From: Gordionus sp. m RMFG-2023
Lineage: Eukaryota > Nematomorpha > Gordioida > Chordodea > Parachordodidae
Assembly (NCBI RefSeq): GCF_954871325.1
Contig: NC_088776.1
Span: 60,598,954-60,662,953 of the forward strand
DNA length: 64,000 bases
Direction: 5' to 3'
Both the position numbers and the translations under genes were made by a program. Below the pieces are notes generated by a model. It saw only the letters and a list, made by a program, of their open reading frames with translations. It ran no database searches and had not been told where the DNA came from. The stretch's first letter is position 1, and every line of letters starts with the position of its first letter. Positions 25,801 through 40,040 of the stretch are shown piece after piece.

Positions 25801-28800
25801 TAAGAACCATCACCATAAGAATACTGAGGAAATCCTTTAAATTGTAATTTGATATAACATAATTTCGTTGTACTCTTTCAAATAAGATTATTTTAATAAA
25901 ATTATTTGTGACTATTTGAAAAAAATGTAGATAAAAATGAAGAAACAATTTTAATAATTAGAGAGAGATTCAATGTACAAACCTGTCTTAAACATACAGT
26001 TAGTGGCTAACAATTCCATTTTAAGCTAATGCCAAAAAGATACAAAGTTTTAATACAAAAACTATTTTCATCTCTGATTATGTGCTTTTAATCTTTTTAA
26101 TAATTATTTGAATACTCTTTAGATTATTTAGATAAAAAAAAATTTATTACTATTTCAAATAAAAGTACTAAATTTTAGATATGATTGATGACTCCTAGGT
26201 GAATTTTGGTGTTTTAAAAAAATATCTATTTTAATTGTCGATCCCATAAGAAGTTAAATAAATTTCTTATGGGTGAAAGAGTTCAACTATAAAAGCATGG
26301 AAGGCTTGGCTATTAGACCAGTTTTTAACGCTTATATTATATAAATGTTATAAAAAAATAGGGTAGATATATTTCCTGCGATATGAAAATAAGGGAAATC
26401 TCAATTAGAGAAAATATAACTAAAGCATTTTTATATTCTCAGAATAGATAGATCTAAAGCCAAGAACCAGACTAATTTAGAATATCATAACTTTTAAATG
26501 GAATTAAGTTGACGTTTGTTGACCAATTATATTGAAACAATCATTTTTTTCCAAAACTCTAATTTACCTAGATTAATCTATCAAGATATACTTCTCTTTT
26601 ATTTTATGTCGTTTCGTTGTTACTATGCTAGGTTAGTTAGCGTATTATGCCAAAACTAATGCCAAAAGGAGACTTTAAAATGAATCCTATTCTCCAACAG
26701 AGTTCGCCTTTGGGCTAGGTCATCGCGAATCCTTATTCAACATGAAAACTAGTTGTAAAATGCTGAAAAATTATTTTCAATGTTTTTTTTAAATGTAGAA
26801 CAATTTATACATATTAAATAATCAGAAATAATATAATTATTTAAGAGAACTTTATATCTATTTTTATGTACACTCATTTTGCCCAAATTTTGTGATAATC
26901 ATAATCTAAATATTTTTAAAAATATTTCAAGTCAGATATAAACGAAAATAAATTATTTAAAAAATTTTTAGTACAATATCTGTATTTCTTAGCAGAGGTT
27001 CATACCCTAAAACCACTTACTTTGTCTATCCGTCTATAATTAATTACTTAATATGCTCTTTATTGCCGAGCTTATAAAATGAAACTAAGGTCTAATGAGA
27101 GATATGGTTGATTTGCAATCTAATTTAAATAGTTAAACTTTTCAAAAGGTATTTTTCTCGCATCCCCTTCCTTTATACCCTGGCATAATTCATATCTAAA
27201 AATTAAAATTTTTCAATTTTTAGAAGCGAATTAACCAATTACTCTAATGTAAGAATAACAACTAGGAGTTAGGACCATAATCATAAATAAATATTTAACT
27301 TGTTTCTATCACAAAAATTATATCAAACGTATATTTTTTTCAAAAAAATTTTGAATAGGGCAAAGCGTTAAATATATTAGTTTAAATCATATTAGCAAAC
27401 AATTAATTCTTGAAAAAAAATCAAATATTAAAGAGATTATTAATATAAAATCATACCCTTATATTTTTTCGAAAATACCATTATGTGTATGCTTGGATTA
27501 TTTCTATAAGTCGATCGATTGGCGTATATTACAAAATCAGAGCCTATTTATTTTATAAAAATATAATTAAAAATTTCTGTTATTTTTAGTTATTCTTATT
27601 TAGATATTTAACCAGTCCAGTTGCATAGATGAAAAATATTTATAAAGCACGACAAAATGAATTTATATTAAATTCACAGGGATCAGAATCACGTTTTATT
27701 TAATCATGGCTATTTCAAAATAATAATTATTTTTCACATACACTGAACATGGTTAGAGAATATATAATAATGGTTTTAAAATGCAACAGGTCCCCATAAT
27801 CTAGAATGGTTTCCTGTGTTTAACATTTACACAATTTTGCATTGATAGAAAATATAAATTTTTTTTTTAAAGCTATATTATAATTTATTATTCAATATGC
27901 TAATATTTCATTTCTATATGTCTTAATGGTACTGTTGCCAATATAAATACTTGTTTTAAAATATTTCTTCTTAATTTTTGTCTCTTTTTAAACTCGGGTT
28001 TATTTTATTTTTTATTTTATATATGTAACCCAAGAAATATAATAAAATAAAAAAATAATCCTTAATAATTATCATAATAAAATGCAAAATATCGCATAAC
28101 TAAAGTAACACGCTACATATTTTTTATACATATATTTGACAATAATTCCGTGATAATATTTTGAATTTAAAGAAGTCAGTTAAGTTATTTTGTAATAAGT
28201 TAATATGGTAGTAATAAATCTTTTTCTTATCACATATTTGCCTCTCTATATAAATTAAAAATTCAATGGTTTAGGAAATATAAATATTCGGATAATTTAT
28301 AAAAAAAAATTACCATAATAATTATTGAGAGGTTTATCATCTTTATGTTTATAATTAAAATATAAATTTTTTTTTATAAAAATAAAAGCGCTAAGAATTC
28401 TACTTTATTTTTTAAATTTTTTCTTTACAATTCTTATTTGTGTTAAAAATTCCGAACCTAAATCCATAGGACCTCTTATTTCTATTTTTATTAAAACTCC
28501 TACCCCTACATTTTCTAAACTATTGAAATAAAATATTCCATGAAAAATACACCACCCTCCCCCGGTTAATTTTTTTTGACACATAGCCAGATATTTATAA
28601 AAAATTAATAAATATGGGAAAAAGCAGAATTTTTTTTAAAGCAAATTATAAGTTTAAATAAACTAATATCTTAGTAGCTTTAAATCTCCGCCCCCGATGT
28701 GGGAGTCACTTCTTATTTTTAAGATGGACAAAAATAAATAAAATGGAAATAAATAAATAGGTATAAAATGATTAAAAATCGAATATCTCAGTTTGGGTAA

Positions 28801-29300
28801 TATTTTATACAATGTTTTTTATATAGATAAATAAAATTTTTGTGTATACCTATATTGACATGTTTAATCTTTTCATTAGACCAGAGTCTGCATTTAACTT
28901 GGAAACTCAACTTGTAGGTACCTTTTTGCTTGAAATCGTATTTGAATGATGAATTCTTGAACTTTATAAAAATATAAAACAAACATAATTAAGCGTTTAT
29001 AACGGAGATAAGAAGGTAACTAACTCAACAGTATAGACGTTTACCATTCTTTCTGTTATGAAAATGGAATCAAAACGTTAAAGAAATGCCAAAATTTACG
29101 CAATATTGTGCTGATTATAACTGTTTAAAACAAAATATACTTATTATAAAAATGAAGAACATTATTTATTTGCAAATATAAAATCAATAAAATATGATTG
29201 TTGATTAAACAAACGAGTAATAATATATTTATATTATAGAATAATAAATTAGGCTTTACTAAAGTAATATTATATATTTTATTCATTTGATATTCCATTT
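25801..29300. other. No gene supported
   Basis: AT-rich sequence. A slightly GC-richer patch at 26,600-26,760 has a short coding-like string (VRLWARSSRILIQHE) with no continuation. Short minus-strand frames at 28,788-28,982 and 29,125-29,316 are A/T-driven (Ile, Tyr, Lys, Asn) and not supported. Confidence 0.5.
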
Positions 29301-29307
29301 TTAAATT

Positions 29308-29520
29308 ATGGTCCAATACATTAGTAGATTTGTAAAATCTTGCTTGGTAATCATTTTAATTCTTTCTTATTATGTCACCTGCTTTGAAAAATATTTTTCC
29401 CAAGGAATTGAAATTAATTTAATTGTTAATTTAAAAAATATTATTTCTATATATCCAGGAAGCATTGAAACATTGACGATCAATTATAAAAATCAGATCG
29501 AACCACTGAAACAATTTTAA
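29308..29520 (+). CDS. Candidate small secreted protein, 70 aa
   Basis: A complete frame from ATG to TAA encodes 70 residues. It begins MVQYISRFVKSCLVIILILS, which has the layout of a signal peptide: a short basic start, a run of hydrophobic residues, then YYVTCF as a plausible cleavage region. The remaining 45 residues are polar and lack further cysteines (EKYFSQGIEINLIVNL through to NQIEPLKQF). No homology is recognised. The frame could equally be a first exon, but no good donor lies inside it. In AT-rich DNA a hydrophobic 70-codon frame can arise by chance, so this is tentative. Confidence 0.3.
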   Translation: MVQYISRFVKSCLVIILILSYYVTCFEKYFSQGIEINLIVNLKNIISIYPGSIETLTINYKNQIEPLKQF

Positions 29521-31534
29521 AGACCAGCCTCGGTTAGGTTAAACCCCATTAAACTGAGGAAAGCGGTTTGTTGAGGTTTATTAATTTTCCATTCAAAAAA
29601 TATAAATCAATCCGAAAATATTCTTCTATCGTATTTTTCAATTTTTTTTCTTATTAAATATAATTTAAATAATTAAAATATCTTCGAATTATTTTTTTAA
29701 TGAAGAATCTTGCGTCATGTAAAATATTCAATTTATTTATTTACTTCTATAAATTCTTCTAATTTTAATATTTTTTTATCAGTGGTCCTTGTCAATAGCG
29801 TCATTCTATAAATTTGAGCATCATAAAGAGATGTAGCTAAATTGAAACGTACAAGAGATGGAGTCTCTTTGCGATAATTCAACCGGTCTATGAGAAAATA
29901 ATATATGATTGCAATGAATATTCCAAAAATTTTATGGAAATATTTAAAGGAAAATTTAAATTTGGGGAAATGTTTCTACAATTTACATGATAAAAACAAA
30001 TGTTGATAAATGTTATACTAATTGTTATGTATTATAACATTTAAATAAATTTTAAGGATTATTAACCCTATATTTTTATTATATTTTTGTAGGTTTTGCT
30101 AATAATATGATTAGATGATAACTTAAATATTAATAACTTTATGTACAAATGGTTAGGTTTTATTAGAGAGTAAAACATTTTTAAGATTATTATTAATTCA
30201 GTAAAAGATTCCAATTATTATTAATTCAAAAACTAGACACAATATCAATAGTTTTTTTAAAACTATTTGTAATACCAGGCTAATAATAAAATATTTAATC
30301 GAAATAACAATAATTATATCTAAAATTAATAGGTAAGTTAGGAGCAAATAAAATTTACTGACCCATATATATAAATGCAGTCCAAAGATTTCGATGAATA
30401 TTTTTAGGTACAAATAAATTCCTTCGAGAAGCAATCATAATATTTTAAAAAATAACAATGCCGAGACAATTATAGTGTTCATAAAATATTATTAGGGAAA
30501 TTTCCGATAACATAAAATTAATAGATATTTCATAGTTCTTTTCCAAGGATATATATCAAAATATTACAATTTATTAAATCTTATATAAAATTATCAGCAT
30601 TATATACATTTTATAAATACAATGTCAATTCCAATCTAATTCTCTGTTTTTTTAGCAATCTTTTATATTGCAAATAATATTAAAGAATCTTGTAGTTAAA
30701 AAAAGTCACCAAATAATTAAAATAATGAGGTAGAAAAGGGACCAAAATGATAAATTTAAAAATTGAAGGGGAAGATCATGCGATGAAGGAGTGGATTATT
30801 AGGAAATCAGAACGGTAAATCAAATCCTTTGGCAAAGTATTGATTATGAAGAGCTTTATCGCCACATGCATTGAAACACTGAGTTATTATAGAATTTGAA
30901 AATTTTTATTAAATAAATAAAAAATACAATATCAAAATATCATATTTTTGATCTATAGTCTTTACTATAAAAAATTATTTTACTTTAAAACATTTGTAAT
31001 GTACATATTAAAACTTTATATATAAAAATATCTATTATATAATTAAGTATATAAAATAAATATTATTTCTAAAAAAATATGTTTCCAAAAAAAATGTTTC
31101 TAAAAATCTAAAGGAGTTGTTAAAATATGCTAAAAACTAATTTACATATTTTTTTTTAAAGGTTAGTGCTGGTGGTTCGGATCATTCAAGGATAACATAG
31201 ATGGTTAGAAAGTTAGATCGAGAGATCTCTAAGGAAATTTATTGTCATAGATAAAACCTCTCGCTTGGATCAATAAAATAAATATCTGGTTTTTTTAAAC
31301 TCATTTTGGAAACAAACTGGACGGAGGTTGTAGTTTTTGAAATTATTTAATTTTTTAGCGTGCTACTTTTAAAAAATATAATGAATGAAGTATATGCACG
31401 AAAATTTAAATAAAATACCATAATTAATTATGATAGCCTTTTAAAAGTTTGTTATATGCTGCCGATTGCCATTTGGAAGGTTGGCTCCCTCGGAAAATTA
31501 ATTATATTGTAATATTTATTGTCTATTATTTTAG
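29521..31534. other. No gene supported
   Basis: AT-rich. A hydrophobic minus-strand frame at 30,198-30,434 (Ile/Leu-rich) looks compositional. A patch at 31,145-31,270 is GC-richer and reads VSAGGSDHSRIT after a TTTTTTTTTAAAG, possibly a small exon of the gene ending at 31,683, but it lacks a donor. Confidence 0.45.
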
Positions 31535-31683
31535 CCCAGTTAACACAATTATTTAATTATACTATGTTACAGCTTAAGCGCACGATAGAGATTCTAAATT
31601 ATTTTGCAGAACGAAACAACCTGAAATTACCTCAAGTCATTCATAGCCAGTTTTTAACTTTACAAATGATTGAGTCTAGTTGA
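31535..31683 (+). CDS. Candidate terminal exon of an unrecognised gene
   Basis: After a good acceptor (ATTGTCTATTATTTTAG) the plus strand stays open in phase 1 for 49 codons and then stops at TGA. The protein reads QLTQLFNYTMLQLKRTIEIL and then NYFAERNNLKLPQVIHSQFL, ending TLQMIESS. It is amphipathic and charged, unlike the Ile/Tyr/Asn-rich frames that A/T bias makes, and probably helical. Upstream exons were not settled; ATGCTGCCGATTGCC at 31,458 is a possible start of a preceding exon ending at a weak donor. I do not recognise the family. Confidence 0.4.
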
Positions 31684-31689
31684 TCTTAA

Positions 31690-32884
31690 AATGATCGTTG
31701 TAAAGAAATAATCAACGGAGCTTAGATTAAGTGGTATATCCTATTCTTAGGTATATAGTGGAAATGGTCTTCTATTATATGTCATGCATATTGCAAATAT
31801 CGAGAGCATGTTAAGCGGTTGATTGCCTAATTTTTTAGGTAGATGGTAAGAAATTCGGTATATCTTTCTTAAATTATTTAAAAATTGAAACATTCTTTGA
31901 TGAAATAAAAATCTTAAAGAGATTATTAAAACGTATGAAGTAACGAAAAGAAAAGTAAATAATTTTTTAAAAATATTAAAAAGATATATGAAAATAGGTA
32001 TCGTAAGCCTTTAAAAATATTTGTAAATTATATTCGGCAACCATCATTATTGGTGTATTCACAGCTTATTCTGAGGCCTTATTCTTTATAATCGATCCAG
32101 TTTTATTGAGGAGGAGGGAATAAATGAAAGATGACCAAAATAATTTAATGCTAAAATGAAAAAAAAATAAAAAATGAAAAATAAAATCATTATATGCAAT
32201 TTTTTAAAAAAATAACAAAAATATATGATTTATGACGATTTATTTTATTTCAAAAAATATGGTCATAATCTTATAATCAGTTGGCACATCAATTAAAAAT
32301 TCATGGCTAATATTTGAATGTTTTTCCTTTTTTTTTGATAATGGATATTTAATTCGAGAAATCATAATAAATATTCAAAAAAAAAATCCAATTTTTTTAA
32401 AATTTAAAAATATGTAAAAATTAAAAAATTTAAAAAATAAAAATTGATTATATAAAAATTACCTATTTTTGTTAAGTTATAATCTAAATATAAAGGTATA
32501 TAAATATTAATATAAACTTATTTATCGATAAATATATTCTATAAGCATTGAGGTATAGATTTCAGAGATATCCTGAAAGAGTAAAAAAGCCACATTATGT
32601 TTATCCTTACTCAATAGGCTGCCAAGACTCAATAATTCTGTAAACTTTGATTAAAGATGTTCACACTTTCTTGATATTTATTTCATCTATAAATTTGTAC
32701 TATATATTTCTATAAAATTACCGATTCTCACATAAGAGTATGCAATTTGATACTTGTTCGAAAAGGTCGGGTTTATCAAATAGAAGTAAACATGATAAAT
32801 GTTGAAATCGCATGGAAATTTAAACTTGACTAAACTCGTATTTTCAACCTCGAAATATAATTTATTAATAAAATAAATTTAGTT
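31690..32884. other. No gene seen
   Basis: AT-rich sequence with frequent stops on both strands; nothing repeated or exon-like was supported before the microsatellite. Confidence 0.5.
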
Positions 32885-33427
<543 letters not shown>

Positions 33428-34908
33428 TTTAATTTATTTATAATTTTATAAAATTATCACTATATTCTCGTATATAAAATTGTCAAAGGCAGCTGAGATC
33501 TTCATTCTAATTTTATAGGGGTGTTGATGAACTAGTCTTTTGATAATTGATTCGTTAATTTTGAATATTTTTAAAAGGCCTTTATCTTCTACTGTTACAT
33601 TTACACCTATCATAAATTTATTTTGTAAAGCTTTGTTAAAAATTTTAAATTATATGTATGTATATAACATATATAGGAGAAGCCTTTCCAATATAATTTT
33701 GGAATCTCTCAAATTTATATTATTTTTCTAAGTCAGACTATTTCGTAATTAATTATCTTTAAAATTTATTTATGTAGTTGATTAGTTCAAATGAAATTCA
33801 CAGGGTAGTATTTTAGACTAGCTATGAACTGCAAATCAATTTTTTCTTATTCCACTTCTTCCAAAAGTCGGTGTCAAAAAAATTAGTTCTTGACTTATGA
33901 TCATGATTATTAATAATGCTTCCTAAAGTTCTCATCCACAAAATTAAGAGGGATGATTTATAGGAAAATTTAAAGATTCTTAACTAATTTTTTAAAATTA
34001 ATAAAGGTATGATCCATGCTAAAATGATACTCACAAACTAGTTAAGGCAAAAGAACGGTTAACTCAATGTCAATATTTGTAGTTTTTTAAATATTATTTC
34101 TTCATATTTATATATTATAATACATATACATTATAAAACATTTATTAAGAATAATTGCTTCTAAATATATAGTAATATCCTCCTTCATTTAGGTCTGTTC
34201 GAATTTATATCTAAGAAACTTAATGTGTTTGAATATCGATTTCGTTTTTATTAGCCGAGTACATATGATAATGTGAAGTGACTTAATAAAATAGATAGCA
34301 TGTTTATTTTCTTTTTTTGCAAAATCTTTGATTTGGTTAATATATATTGTTCTCTAATAAGTAATTAAAAAAACCGGTCTAAACTAAAGACATTAAATTA
34401 ATAGCTGTCCGCCAATCGATCTGGCCCCCGATTTATCTAAAACTGTTTTGATTGGATCGTTAAAATTTATTTTTTAAAACCCATGTCTAGCTATTTTGCG
34501 TACTTTCCACACCTCAGAATTTAGTGAGATGAATTAACAGAGAAGTCAAGATATTTTTATTCCATTTTCAATAAAAGAATAATTCTATTGTTTAAAAAAT
34601 GAACAAATTATAAATTAATAATTCTTTTTACAATTGGTTTAATTTAATTTTAAAATATAGAGATTAATAGATGTATGAAGTATAATGTCTATCAGTAAAA
34701 AAAAAATAAGATGGTTTGAAAAGTAAAATTTTACTTTTTTATCAGGTAGTGTATAAAATATCAACATACAAATTTTAAAATATCCAAGTGGGTCGGGATG
34801 AGAATAAACCTTTTTTGTTAGATTTATGGAATAAAACAAAATTATAGTTTCTAAATTAAGTTAAGTATTTATGAGAAGAATTCTAAACATGTTGAAATGC
34901 ATTTACTA
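33428..34908. other. No gene supported
   Basis: AT-rich. A 63-codon plus-strand frame at 33,540-33,731 and a 66-codon minus-strand frame at 34,639-34,839 are both dominated by Ile, Leu, Tyr and Phe without other support. Confidence 0.5.
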
Positions 34909-35409
34909 TCATATTTTAAAATCGGTAAGAGGATTATCTCTTGAGAATTACAGATAAATCATTATTCCAGAAAAAACTTACCGCCCTAGCACCTGTAATT
35001 AAAAATTGAGATGAATGAATTTGAATTTAAATTAGTGATATGTAAGCCTTTATATATAATATATTATGTCAAAACTCAAATATTATAAAATTCAAATTAT
35101 ATTATATTTTTAAGATTAATAATTATATAAGTACTAATTTCGAAGAATAATTTAATTATATGAGTGCAAGCAGAATTAAAATCTACATGAAGAAGAAATT
35201 GTTTATTGCATTTTCATATTCTAAGCCATAAATAAGTATATAGTAAATATATAGAGTATAATATTATATTTATTTGTATAGCGCAAACTTTTTCGTCCAT
35301 TATGCCACATCCACTCCCTTACTCCATGGCATGTCCAGAAAATAAAATAGAGAGCCATAGCTATGACATATTTCTTTCCATTATCAAACATGAATGATAT
35401 ATTCCTCAT
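34909..35409 (-). CDS. Candidate three-exon secreted peptide gene with an 11-nt microexon
   Basis: On the minus strand, exon 1 (35,323-35,409) starts MRNISFMFDNGKKY and runs through VIAMALYFIFWTCHG, a good signal-peptide layout, to a GTAAGG donor in phase 0. After 330 bp, TTTTTAATTACAG leads an 11-nt exon, GTGCTAGGGCG (34,982-34,992), followed at once by a perfect GTAAGT donor. A 42-nt intron ending AATTCTCAAG leads to 34,909-34,939. The joined frame reads VLG-R-DNPLTDFKI and stops. All phases agree, but 42 nt is very short for an intron. An alternative acceptor (TTCTTCTTCATGTAG near 35,190) would give another ending. No homology is recognised; the model is a reading of splice signals. Confidence 0.3.
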
Positions 35410-38400
35410 AATATATATTATTTTTAAATTAATAAATAAATTGTTAGATATATAAATGGTTTTACTATTTATTTTTTTAAAAAAGGGGTAAAATATATTA
35501 TATAATTTAAAAAAAAAGTTAAACAATTTGTTTTTATATGATAAAATATGAAAGTTCAATATCTTTTTATATTTATCATATCTATTAGAGGTCAAACATA
35601 GCCCACCTGCTACCATATAATTTATGCTGCCCCACCAGTTAATATTTTTATCAGTTCCGGAAGTTATATATTCTTAAAAAATTTACTCTGTCAACATTCG
35701 TTGTAATAAGATTGATATATAGTTCTTTAAAAAAATTAGTTTAGTTCAAAAAACTTTAAAAAAAAATATCAAATTTAATACTGCCTCTAACTATATTTTT
35801 AAAGATATTAAATTTTGCTAGAAAAACTTGAAATAAAATTTTTATCATTTAAAAAAAACATTCTTATTTCTAATGGGATTTTAAAGAACGTAGCTGAATT
35901 ATATAATATTAATAAATTTTGAATGTAATTGGGTAATGCTTAGATATTATTTAAAAATATCCACTTTGCAGGATTATTTTAATTAAATAAAGAGAGTAAC
36001 TTGAGAATAAGTTCAACATTATTTTTGTTTAAATTTTATGTAAACCCAAAGTAGATTTAATATGTTTAATCCTGTTAAATAAATTTCATTATTATTAAAT
36101 CTCAACAAATGTTTTTAATTAATTATTATTACAACAAAGATTATAAATATTTTTATTTAAAAACTACGAACTCTTATTAAAAAATTAAATATCTCTTCAT
36201 TTGTAAATATTTATATTACAACTTTTAGCTTTTGAACTCTAATAATATATAAAAATGTAAAATGTTTGCACTTTTAAGAGTTTAAACTACTACAAGATAT
36301 AAAAATGTTATTTTAATTTTATAAGTAAATAAATTTATATAATAAATTTAATTTATAAAAATAAGATATTAATAATCTTCGATTATAATAGAATACTTGC
36401 TGACAAACCGTCATAAATGACATGAGGTTGACGGGTAATTAGTATGCGTATATGGTACTAAATATATACTTCATTCATATATTTTATATAAATAATTAAA
36501 TTTTGGAAAAGAGAGGAAAATTTGTGGATAACACCTCATAAAAGCTTAAATTCTGATTTTTCTAACATCTAATAAGGAAGAAAAGTTTGATGTAATATTT
36601 TTTTTGATAGGCAAAATAAAAATAAAATAATTAAAAGGAATAGTAGAGCCCCCGTTAGTCAGCATTGATGTTCGCACCCCACTAAGTCAAATGAAGGCTT
36701 TTGGGAGTTAAGAGATAAAAAAGAAGGTAGAAATATAGAAAAAAAATATAATACATGTTTATACTAGAGGACTTGATGGATATCAGGTTTAAATACACTC
36801 ATATTTGAAGTGATTTAAAAAATGAAAATATTATAAAATCTATATATTTGAAACTTTTAAATAGTTCAATATTTTAAAAGGGGGTATATCATTAAATTAT
36901 TTTTCCGGCATCCCCTCCATTTAAGGCCTGGCTTTGCAAGAAATAACTCAGTTTTCCCAACTTCACATTTAAAACTTAAATTATATGGATTAATTTGGCT
37001 TATCTACACATCTAAATGTCTCATGATATTTATATCACAATCAAATTTGCAGGATGCTGTAGACGTTTTGTAATGGCTTGAGATGTACTTAGTACGAAAA
37101 TTTATATAGAACATTAGTTTGGGGATATTAATGTGCGAAGATAAATTTGCCCATGAACATTTTAAAAAAAATGGTCCATTGCCATAACTTTGAAATCTGT
37201 GCTCTCATATACAATCCATAAAATTTTTATGCAAGAATCTGATTTCAATAAAAGATTTTTAATCAGGCTATTGCAATTGAATAAGCTTGACCTTACCCCT
37301 AGAACAACAATGGTCTTTTGGCTGTTGATGAAATTGACATAATAAATTCATGGGATCATAGTTGTAAAGCTCCACTAATGAATTAATTTTAGGAAAAATT
37401 CTAGGCATTAACTATATATTTCAATAGTATAACAAGTATTCAATCAATGAAGGGGAATGATTACGAAACAATTTTATAAAACACTATTCTTAATTCTGAG
37501 CTAAATTCCTATATAAATAAAAGAGGTAAATTTTTTTGCAATTTTCGAAAATGGACTAACTCTAATTTTACAAAACTTGAAAAAGATGTCAAAATTTATT
37601 TTCCCTCTATTTTAGCTTTCAACAACAGCAAGATCATAATCGGGTTTTAATACTTAAGAAATAAATTTATTAATTATCCAATCCTCAAAAAAAATAACAA
37701 AAAAAAAATGTTTCAAAATCTAACATTTTTTAATTTTTAAGAATATTTTTCTCAAATAACATAAACAAATTATCCTATTTATAATTCTCAAGATTTTGTT
37801 AAGGTTTAGTTAATTAAAATTAAAATTCATTGTCTTCCCTAGCAATAAACTTTGCTTTTCGTCACTGATATAGATACGATTTTCTGCAAGAATATTTTAT
37901 TAAAATTGTATAAGGTGTGGAATGCTTTGTTTAGAATTTTATTAAAATTAACATAAAGGCGAGCTATTTTTATTAAATTGATATATTATCTATTTAATAT
38001 AGAAATGAAAAATAATAATTACTGTATTTACAAATCAAATTATAATCAGAATATATTTTGTAGCTTTATTTTTTTGTTCTTTGGCATATTTATTATTATG
38101 CGGAGACTTGTATTAAAATTGCTCAACGCCTTATTGTACAATGTTATAAAAAACATCAATATTTGGCAGCTATTTATAAAATAGCAGATTACGAATTATC
38201 ATATTAAAGAATTCTTTTTGTTCAGCATTTTCACAAGTAAATAAAAAATAGGGTAAGTTTCAATGTTACAATATCATGAGTAATGCTTTAACATACATAC
38301 ATATTTTTTTTTACAATATAGACATAATGTTCCATTATTTTTATTCCTGATCACTTTTTTTTATTATATAGAGTAGGATAAAATTTTGAATCAAAATTAT

Positions 38401-38790
38401 TATATTTTTAAAAAATTATTTAGGTTTTCTATTAATAATAAAGCTATTTTAAGTAAATTGACCAACGCAGTTAAAAGAAAATTTTTAGAACAAAATTTTT
38501 CCAGTCATATTTTACAAAGGAATCAATAATCTAACATCTATAAATTATCATAATAAATTAATTTTAATTAATAAAAAAATCAAATAATCTTAATGAAATT
38601 TAAAATTATGTAATTTTATATGATAAAATATATATTCATATTGTGTTGTAAATTAAACCGCCATTTTTGTTATATAAAATTATTTCTAACTATAAGTTTT
38701 GGAATCCCAAATTAGTACAGGCATATGTAACGTGACTCCATCCTGCCAGAGCCAAATATAGGTCCCTTATGAAAATAACATTATCAAACC
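35410..38790. other. No gene supported
   Basis: AT-rich. A patch at 36,645-36,720 and the 36,900-37,640 stretch are somewhat GC-richer and contain short coding-like strings (for example NSWDHSCKAPL) in shifting frames, perhaps an old transposon or pseudogene, but I could not name it. Confidence 0.45.
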
Positions 38791-38810
38791 AAATATCTAT
38801 TTTGTTAAAG

Positions 38811-39030
38811 ATATAAGTTTTTGTACTCGCTTCCTTACCTTATGGTATTGAAACATGGAACGATACAAAATTGGATAATTAAAAGACGCACATTTATTTA
38901 AACAGGAGATATATCACCAGAACCATCTTTCACAAACAATATCCTATGTGCCAGATGCCACAGATTTCCAGAATGATAGAATAGAAAATTGAATTCTGGC
39001 CATATTCTTAGACAAGCCCCAAACATCCTA
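38811..39030 (+). pseudogene. Worn LINE reverse-transcriptase fragment
   Basis: The plus strand reads VFVLASLPYGIETWNDTK, matching the LPSLLYGxETW block found at the end of the reverse-transcriptase domain of many LINEs, and about 40 codons later PQISRMIE and KIEFWPY, like the basic Arg/Trp block that follows in such elements. Several in-frame stops interrupt it. Only this C-terminal scrap was found; no poly-A tail or 5' part. The assignment to a LINE clade is not possible from so little. Confidence 0.45.
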
Positions 39031-39272
39031 ATATATCATTTACTTGTTAAAATATCCCAAGAGGAGTCATCCCTCAAATCATTCCTAACTAGAGGTAGTA
39101 GGCTTATCCTGGGAATTCATTAAGCTACCTTCTACAGATAGAAGAAACCTTTAATAACATTCTAAGGCTAATCTATAATTATCTGACGTATGTCTGCTGA
39201 GTTTTGAAACGATATATTTATTTTAAGAAAGAGATTTCTAATAAACTATTGACTGTTAGTTTTATAAATAAA

Positions 39273-39344
39273 TGATATTTAGTTTCTCTAAATTAATGAT
39301 AATTAGTTTTTCTAAATTAATGATATTTAGTTTTTCTAAATTAA
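39273..39344 (+). repeat. Minisatellite, 24-bp unit, three copies
   Basis: TGATATTTAGTTTCTCTAAA followed by TTAA is repeated three times in a row with one or two changes. A looser duplication of the surrounding 130 bp (TATTTATTTTAAG ... GACTGTTAGTTT) is visible at about 39,205 and 39,370. Confidence 0.8.
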
Positions 39345-39928
39345 CGATGACTTTTGAGTCTGAGAAGAATTATATATTTATTTTAAGGAAAGTATCTAAT
39401 ACTCTAATGACTGTTAGTTTCTAAATTAATCAAATCTGGTTTTTCTAAATTAACATAATCTTACCTAAATAATTTTGCTGTTTATGATAATATTATTTTA
39501 TTTTCATCCGTAGTATAAAAAGTAAAGTCTTCTAGTAAACTTATAGGCCAAAATCAAGTTGATTTAGGTATATAAATCTGATTACTAATTGACTAAGACA
39601 AAAATAAAACTTTATATATAATTTTTCCGATTACAAGGTTAAATTATAATATAACGTAAGGATAATCTATTACTTCATTATATGTCTTTTACTGATTACT
39701 ATATATTTACAAGATGTTTATAAAATACTTACAATATCTTAAACAGAAAATTTAACTAAATGAATAAATAGCTATTTATATTTGGAAGAAATAGTTTATT
39801 CCTTATTTTATCTTTTTCTTCCTCATATTCATCACATTATCTCAGTCTATTACTACAATATGAATAGGAAGTAATTCTATTCATTTTGATAAAAATACTT
39901 CTAAGTTATAAAGTTTATTGGTATCCTT

Positions 39929-40040
39929 TAGATGACCATAATTATATGGAGGGTTAGCCTCCATTCATGTTCTCGCACTTTGGGTAGATGACCATAATTA
40001 TATGGAGGGTTAGCCTCCATTCATGTTCTCGCACTTTGGG
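39929..40040 (+). repeat. Perfect 56-bp tandem duplication
   Basis: Two identical 56-bp copies (39,929-39,984 and 39,985-40,040) begin TAGATGACCATAATTATATG and contain GGAGGGTTAGCCTCC, which can fold on itself. Identity is complete, so the duplication is recent or an assembly effect. The unit is GC-richer than its flanks. Confidence 0.95.
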
